NCBI RefSeq assembly: GCF_000512585.2
Contig: NC_089241.1
Coordinates: forward strand, 930,001 to 994,000
Length of the DNA stretch: 64,000 nucleotides
DNA from: Kwoniella bestiolae CBS 10118
Lineage: Eukaryota; Basidiomycota; Tremellomycetes; Tremellales; Cryptococcaceae
Direction: 5' to 3'
Part shown: positions 60,243 through 64,000 of the stretch, piece by piece
Numbering within the stretch: the first letter of the stretch is position 1
Layout of the letters: each line of letters begins with the position of its first letter
Notes under the pieces: model-generated
Told to the model about the DNA's origin: nothing
The model's input: the letters and a program-made list of their open reading frames with translations, nothing else
Databases searched by the model: none
Translations under genes and position numbers: made by a program

Positions 60243-60757
60243 AGGGATGATCTGAGAGAGTGCGATACGTATGTCTCTATTTGTATTGAAGTTTGTATAT
60301 TGTGCGCTTGTACGTTTGTGTCCTGTAGCTTTTGCATGATACGTTGTAGATAGTTTGGATCCGTTGATACCCATAATTAATGCACAGTGTGCGAGTACCG
60401 CCTCTGCAGCGGAATGATCGACTTGCCAGTACCATTGCTTGTTTCATGGCTGAACACTGATCTCTAGACTGCTGCATCATGACTCAATACCATCTCAATC
60501 ACTCTCGCGCTTGCTTGGTATCAACAGATAATCACAGATATGTACAATGACTCATAACAACTTGAACCTCACCCATCTTGGTCGAAATGGCCACAATTAG
60601 AGACACCAACTTATAACACTCGCAGTTCCGGCGGAAGCAAACACCTCGGAAGGTTGTTATTGATGTTTTCAACTTTCTCTTCGCTCTCTCTCATTCTTGA
60701 CTGCTGATATCACTCCAAGGATAATCCATCAAAACATGCAAATCATATAGCATCGAG
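60243..60757. other. intergenic region, probable ARP6 promoter
   Basis: No gene, RNA or repeat is seen between the giant gene and ARP6. Confidence 0.5.
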
Positions 60758-62911
60758 ATGACGACCCCGCCTATAGTGATACTGGATAATGGGGCGTATA
60801 GTATCAAAGCTGGTATCAGTGGGATAGACTGGGAGCCTAGGTGAGTTGGGCCTAACACAATACTCTTGTAGCCCGCATTTGCCTACGTAGCTATATCTCT
60901 CACGTCAGATCGCTGGTCTCTTGGCTGATATCGCCCGCTCATTTCGATTCGTAGAATCTTTCCAAACTCTATAGCTCGTTCAAGAACGGACAAGAAGGTG
61001 TACGTCAGCGACGAGATTGATGATTGTCGGGATTTATCCGGTATAGTCTACAGAAGACCATTTGAACGTGTGAGCTTCGTAATAGAGACCGCCCTCGGGT
61101 TGTATGGAGATAGCTTACAAAGATTTATAGGGGATGTTGGTGAATTGGGACGCGGAGAAGATCATTTGGGATAGGGTGTTCTCACCGCAAGGACTGAATG
61201 TGCGTTTCAGCTTGATCTTTCATTGACTATTGCTCTGTTAGGGGGAGTACGCTGATGACTCTATCGTATGTATAGGTGAACCCTTCCGAGTCGAGCTTAC
61301 TGGTGACGGAACCGTACTTCAATCTGCCGAATATAGCGGAGACGTACGATCAGATGGTATTTGAGGAATGGGAGTTTCAGAGTTATTTTAGATGTACTCG
61401 TGAGTCAGCTTTTGATCCTTCTAGTAACCTCGATAGCTCAGCTGATGCCCTAGGAGAACAGCTGCTGCATTGATACCTTACGGAGGACTATTCGAGGACG
61501 AGTCGGGCATTCCACCGGAATGTATGATCGTTGTGGATGTTGGGTATTCTTTTACTCATGTGATACCGCTGAGAGATGGTCAGATAGTCTGGGAACATGT
61601 TAAGAGGTGTGTATCTTACCCTCTCTCCTGGTCTCAGAAGCCTGGATGAACGGGGAGAGATAAACAAGCTGATTACATGTCATTGCAATAGAATCGATGT
61701 GGGAGGTAAACTCCTCACGAACCACTTGAAACACCTCATATCGTTCCGACAGTGGAATATGATTGATCAGACGCATGTGGTGAATGATGTGAGGGAAGCC
61801 TGTGGATATGTTAGTATGGATTGGAAGAGGGATCTGGAGCTGTGCAAGTGAGCTGTCTTCCTCTCGCTCGTCTCAACGACATATCCCTCAATCACACGCC
61901 TAATTCCCAAATTTTCCTGGAATACTCGATATATTGCACCGTCATAATTCTAACGATTGTATCTTACCAGGCAGAGCGTGAAGAAGAACCCGATAGTACA
62001 AGAATACGTCTTACCCGATTTCTCATCCCGCTCGACCTCTCGCTCGGGCTACATACGCTCTGGCCCCAATGCGAACCCTCCTGCTGATGCTCAGGATAAC
62101 AAAACCAACGGACATAGTAAGAGAGCTGAGGAGGATGAAGAGCAGATATTGATCATGGGGAATGAGAGGTTTGCTGGACCTGAAATGCTATTCAACCCTT
62201 CTGATATTGGTAGGTCCCCTTACGTTTACGTGTCTACTCTGTATGTACGAGATGCTAACGGAACACGGTAGGATTGAAGCAATCCGGATTACCTGAAACG
62301 ATCGCACATGTCATATCGATGATGCCTGAAGAGCTAAGGGGGATGTACTGGGCTCACATTGGTATTTTCGGTGGTTTAGGGAACATAGAAGCGTTGGGCG
62401 AAAGATTGTAGGTTTGACTTGCCAACATACTGGTAGAATTGAGAAAGCTGATGATGGGAATATAGAGAAAGAGATTTACAGGCGTTATGTCCTGTCGACT
62501 ATGAGATAGGGATATATGAGGCATTCGAGTGAGTGCCGGTATGCTCGAGGATCTGGTATTGACCAATGTCGATGTGCATGTAGTCCGGCCTCACCACCAT
62601 ACGTAGCAGCTACGACCTTGACTACCTCAGAGATATACCTATCAACCTACCCAATCACCCGAGCAGAGTATCTGGAACACGGCTCGTCGATCTGTAGAAG
62701 ACGGTTCGGTGGTCCCGCGTATAATGTCAACCCACCCGGCTTCACTAGTGGAGAGATCTCAGGAGAGATTGACGAAGATGAGAGGGAGAGACGATATGCG
62801 ATGGGATTGGAGAGTATAAAGGGGCGAGGGGGGAAGAAGAGGAAGGAGGAAGAGGAGGTAATCAGTGGGAATTGGGGTGGAAGGAGGCGGAGAGCGGGAG
62901 GGGTGTTGTAG
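60758..62911 (+). CDS. ARP6: actin-related protein Arp6
   Basis: Ten exons: 60758-60840, 60955-61069, 61131-61199, 61276-61399, 61462-61606, 61692-61847, 61971-62209, 62272-62407, 62466-62528 and 62584-62911. They give 485 residues. Actin-fold signatures are present: VILDNGAYSIKAGI (phosphate 1), VVDVGYSFTHVIPL (phosphate 2), DVGGKLLTNHLKHLI, GNERFAGPEMLFNP and GIFGGLGNIEALGERL. TEPYFNLPNIA and MVFEEWEF place it in the Arp6 class. A Gly/Lys/Arg/Glu-rich tail of about 50 residues extends the C-terminus. Arp6 pairs with Swc6 in the SWR1 complex, which loads histone H2A.Z. Disordered insertions such as the Ser/Asn-rich part of exon 7 explain the extra length over yeast (438). Confidence 0.94.
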
Positions 62912-63356
62912 GACTTTGGCTTTACATGTGCATCATGCATTATCATTGTGTATTTGAGTATGATACGGCTTATGATGCATTGCATTGCATTCCATTGAAT
63001 CTGTTTGGTGGATTCATTACCATCTTCATGCTGTCTGTGTATTGCCATTACCGGAGTATACAGTGTTGAGTAGTAGTACCCTGAATATCACCAATTATCA
63101 GGCTCACTTTTTAGTATGATTAGTATGATATGACGATCATTTCAGCTATGCCACCCATTCAAACCACCAACACTGCCAACGCGACATTTACCTCTCTCCA
63201 CTCACACCACCACCACCACCACCACCCTATACTTTATACCTTTCCTCTTATATCCTCTGCTCTCATATACCTTCACTAATCAGTAGGAGCAGATAGTGAG
63301 TAACAATCCAAGACCCATCCACCATATCAGCTAACATCCAAATTCGATTAGTCACA
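62912..63356. other. intergenic region, promoter of ERV29
   Basis: Contains the (ACC)n microsatellite at 63206-63227 and pyrimidine-rich sequence (TATACCTTTCCTCTTATATCC) before the ERV29 start. No gene is visible. Confidence 0.5.
63206..63227 (+). repeat. (ACC)n microsatellite
   Basis: Seven ACC units in a row, about 130 bases before the ERV29 start codon. Simple slippage repeat. Confidence 0.85.
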
Positions 63357-64000
63357 ATGTCCCAACGAATCCACCTCAACCCAAACGCCCAACGCCAACA
63401 ACCCATGATGGGTATGCAAGGTGGTGGATATACCCCTGACCCCATCTCGCGACCTTCCAACTCTGCTTCATTTGGTGCAGGGGGGAACGATGATTTGCTG
63501 GGTAAGGTTCAGGCGTATACTGCTAGGATTGAGGATTTGATTGAGGCTTATACTCAGGTGAGTGCCGTCTATCACTCACTATAAGCATACTCGTGTGAGA
63601 GGATGCGTCCAATTGGGAGTGGGGAGCTAATGTCCATCTGTTCATTGATAGCCCATCAGACCTTACGTTCCTGCTATGGCTAGATTCTTGATCGTCGTTA
63701 CTTTCCTTGAGGGTGAGCTGTCTGCTTCCTGAACCCATGGCGATACAGTAGCTCAGCTGACTTGCTGGGTTATGACTTGTAGACGCCCTCAGAATTATGA
63801 CTCAATGGTCTGATCAATTGTGGTACCTCCAAAAGTGAGTGGTACTTTAACTTCCGTGACTTCTGCGTGTTCAATGTGGCGATTGAATATACAATGAAGC
63901 TAATCTCACGACTCCCTGAAGACACAGACACTTCCCATGGGGTTTATCCCACTTGTTCCTCCTCATCAACGTCTTTGTGAGTCAAATCTGCTTTCTGAAG
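63357..64000 (+). CDS. ERV29: SURF4/Erv29 family cargo receptor (partial, runs off the window)
   Basis: Four exons are visible, 63357-63557, 63652-63712, 63783-63834 and 63922-63976, encoding the first 123 residues; the window ends inside the next intron. After about 48 polar residues the family pattern begins: LLGKVQAYTARIEDLIEAYT, then PIRPYVPAMARFLIVVTFLE, DALRIMTQWSDQLWYLQ and FPWGLSHLFLLINVF. This matches the first part of SURF4/Erv29, including the FLED-R motif at the end of the first membrane span. Erv29 carries soluble secretory cargo out of the ER in COPII vesicles. The N-terminal extension is longer than in human SURF4 but common in fungi. Confidence 0.9.

Noticed and set aside
63206..63227. 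Short tandem repeat considered as a CRISPR-like array
   Set aside because: It is a trinucleotide microsatellite without spacers in a eukaryotic promoter.
1..64000. Search for tRNA, rRNA and snoRNA genes
   Set aside because: No cloverleaf with A and B boxes or rRNA core was recognised by eye. A dedicated scan could still find one.

Overview
This window is nuclear DNA from a fungus, most likely a tremellomycete basidiomycete of the Cryptococcus/Kwoniella type. The evidence is a dense set of genes broken by many short introns (about 42-230 bases). The introns have GTGAGT/GTAAGT-like donors, CTGAC, CTAAC or CTGAT branch points and nearby AG acceptors. The product set is also fungal (Ypk1-type kinase with an N-terminal C2-like part, Pcc1, Tam41, Ada3, Nup57). 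No rRNA, tRNA, transposon or CRISPR array was recognised. I joined exons by eye, using splice consensus, reading phase and family similarity. The species is an inference.

Layout. 0-8 kb: a mucin-like single-span membrane protein, a conserved fungal mitochondrial protein of unknown function, a KHDC4-like KH-domain RNA-binding protein, and a SAP18 homologue with an RS-rich first exon. 8.5-12.4 kb (minus): three tandem members of a protein family I do not recognise, one apparently intact and two broken. 13-19 kb: an Erd1-type EXS protein, a tiny twin-CX9C protein, and a Ypk1-type AGC kinase. 19.8-28 kb: a polyol dehydrogenase, phosphofructokinase, and the SAGA subunit Ada3. 28.4 kb: an orphan exon. 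29.5-35 kb (plus): three more members of the unknown family.

35-51 kb: nucleoporin Nup57, Tam41, Ubc12, Pcc1, proteasome ATPase Rpt6, a JTB-like membrane protein, mitochondrial ribosomal protein mL54, and the replisome hub Ctf4/Mcl1, which has a tandem MCB-like element upstream. 51.2-60.2 kb: one 9-kb gene for a giant charged membrane protein with an in-frame TGA near its start. 60.7-64 kb: Arp6, and the start of Erv29/Surf4, which runs off the window.

Most of the window is housekeeping. Ada3 (SAGA), SAP18 (histone deacetylase/ASAP) and Arp6 (SWR1) act on chromatin. Ctf4 acts at the fork. Rpt6 and Ubc12 act in protein turnover. Erd1 and Erv29 act in ER-Golgi traffic. Tam41, mL54 and the CX9C protein act in mitochondria. 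These genes are not an operon-like unit.

The most novel content is the six-locus family in two oppositely oriented tandem clusters. It has an N-terminal 'IPxE...LPL' module, a coiled-coil middle, and a C-terminal 'WLxxY...FIGG' module. Several copies carry frame-breaking lesions. The giant 9-kb gene is the second item worth attention.
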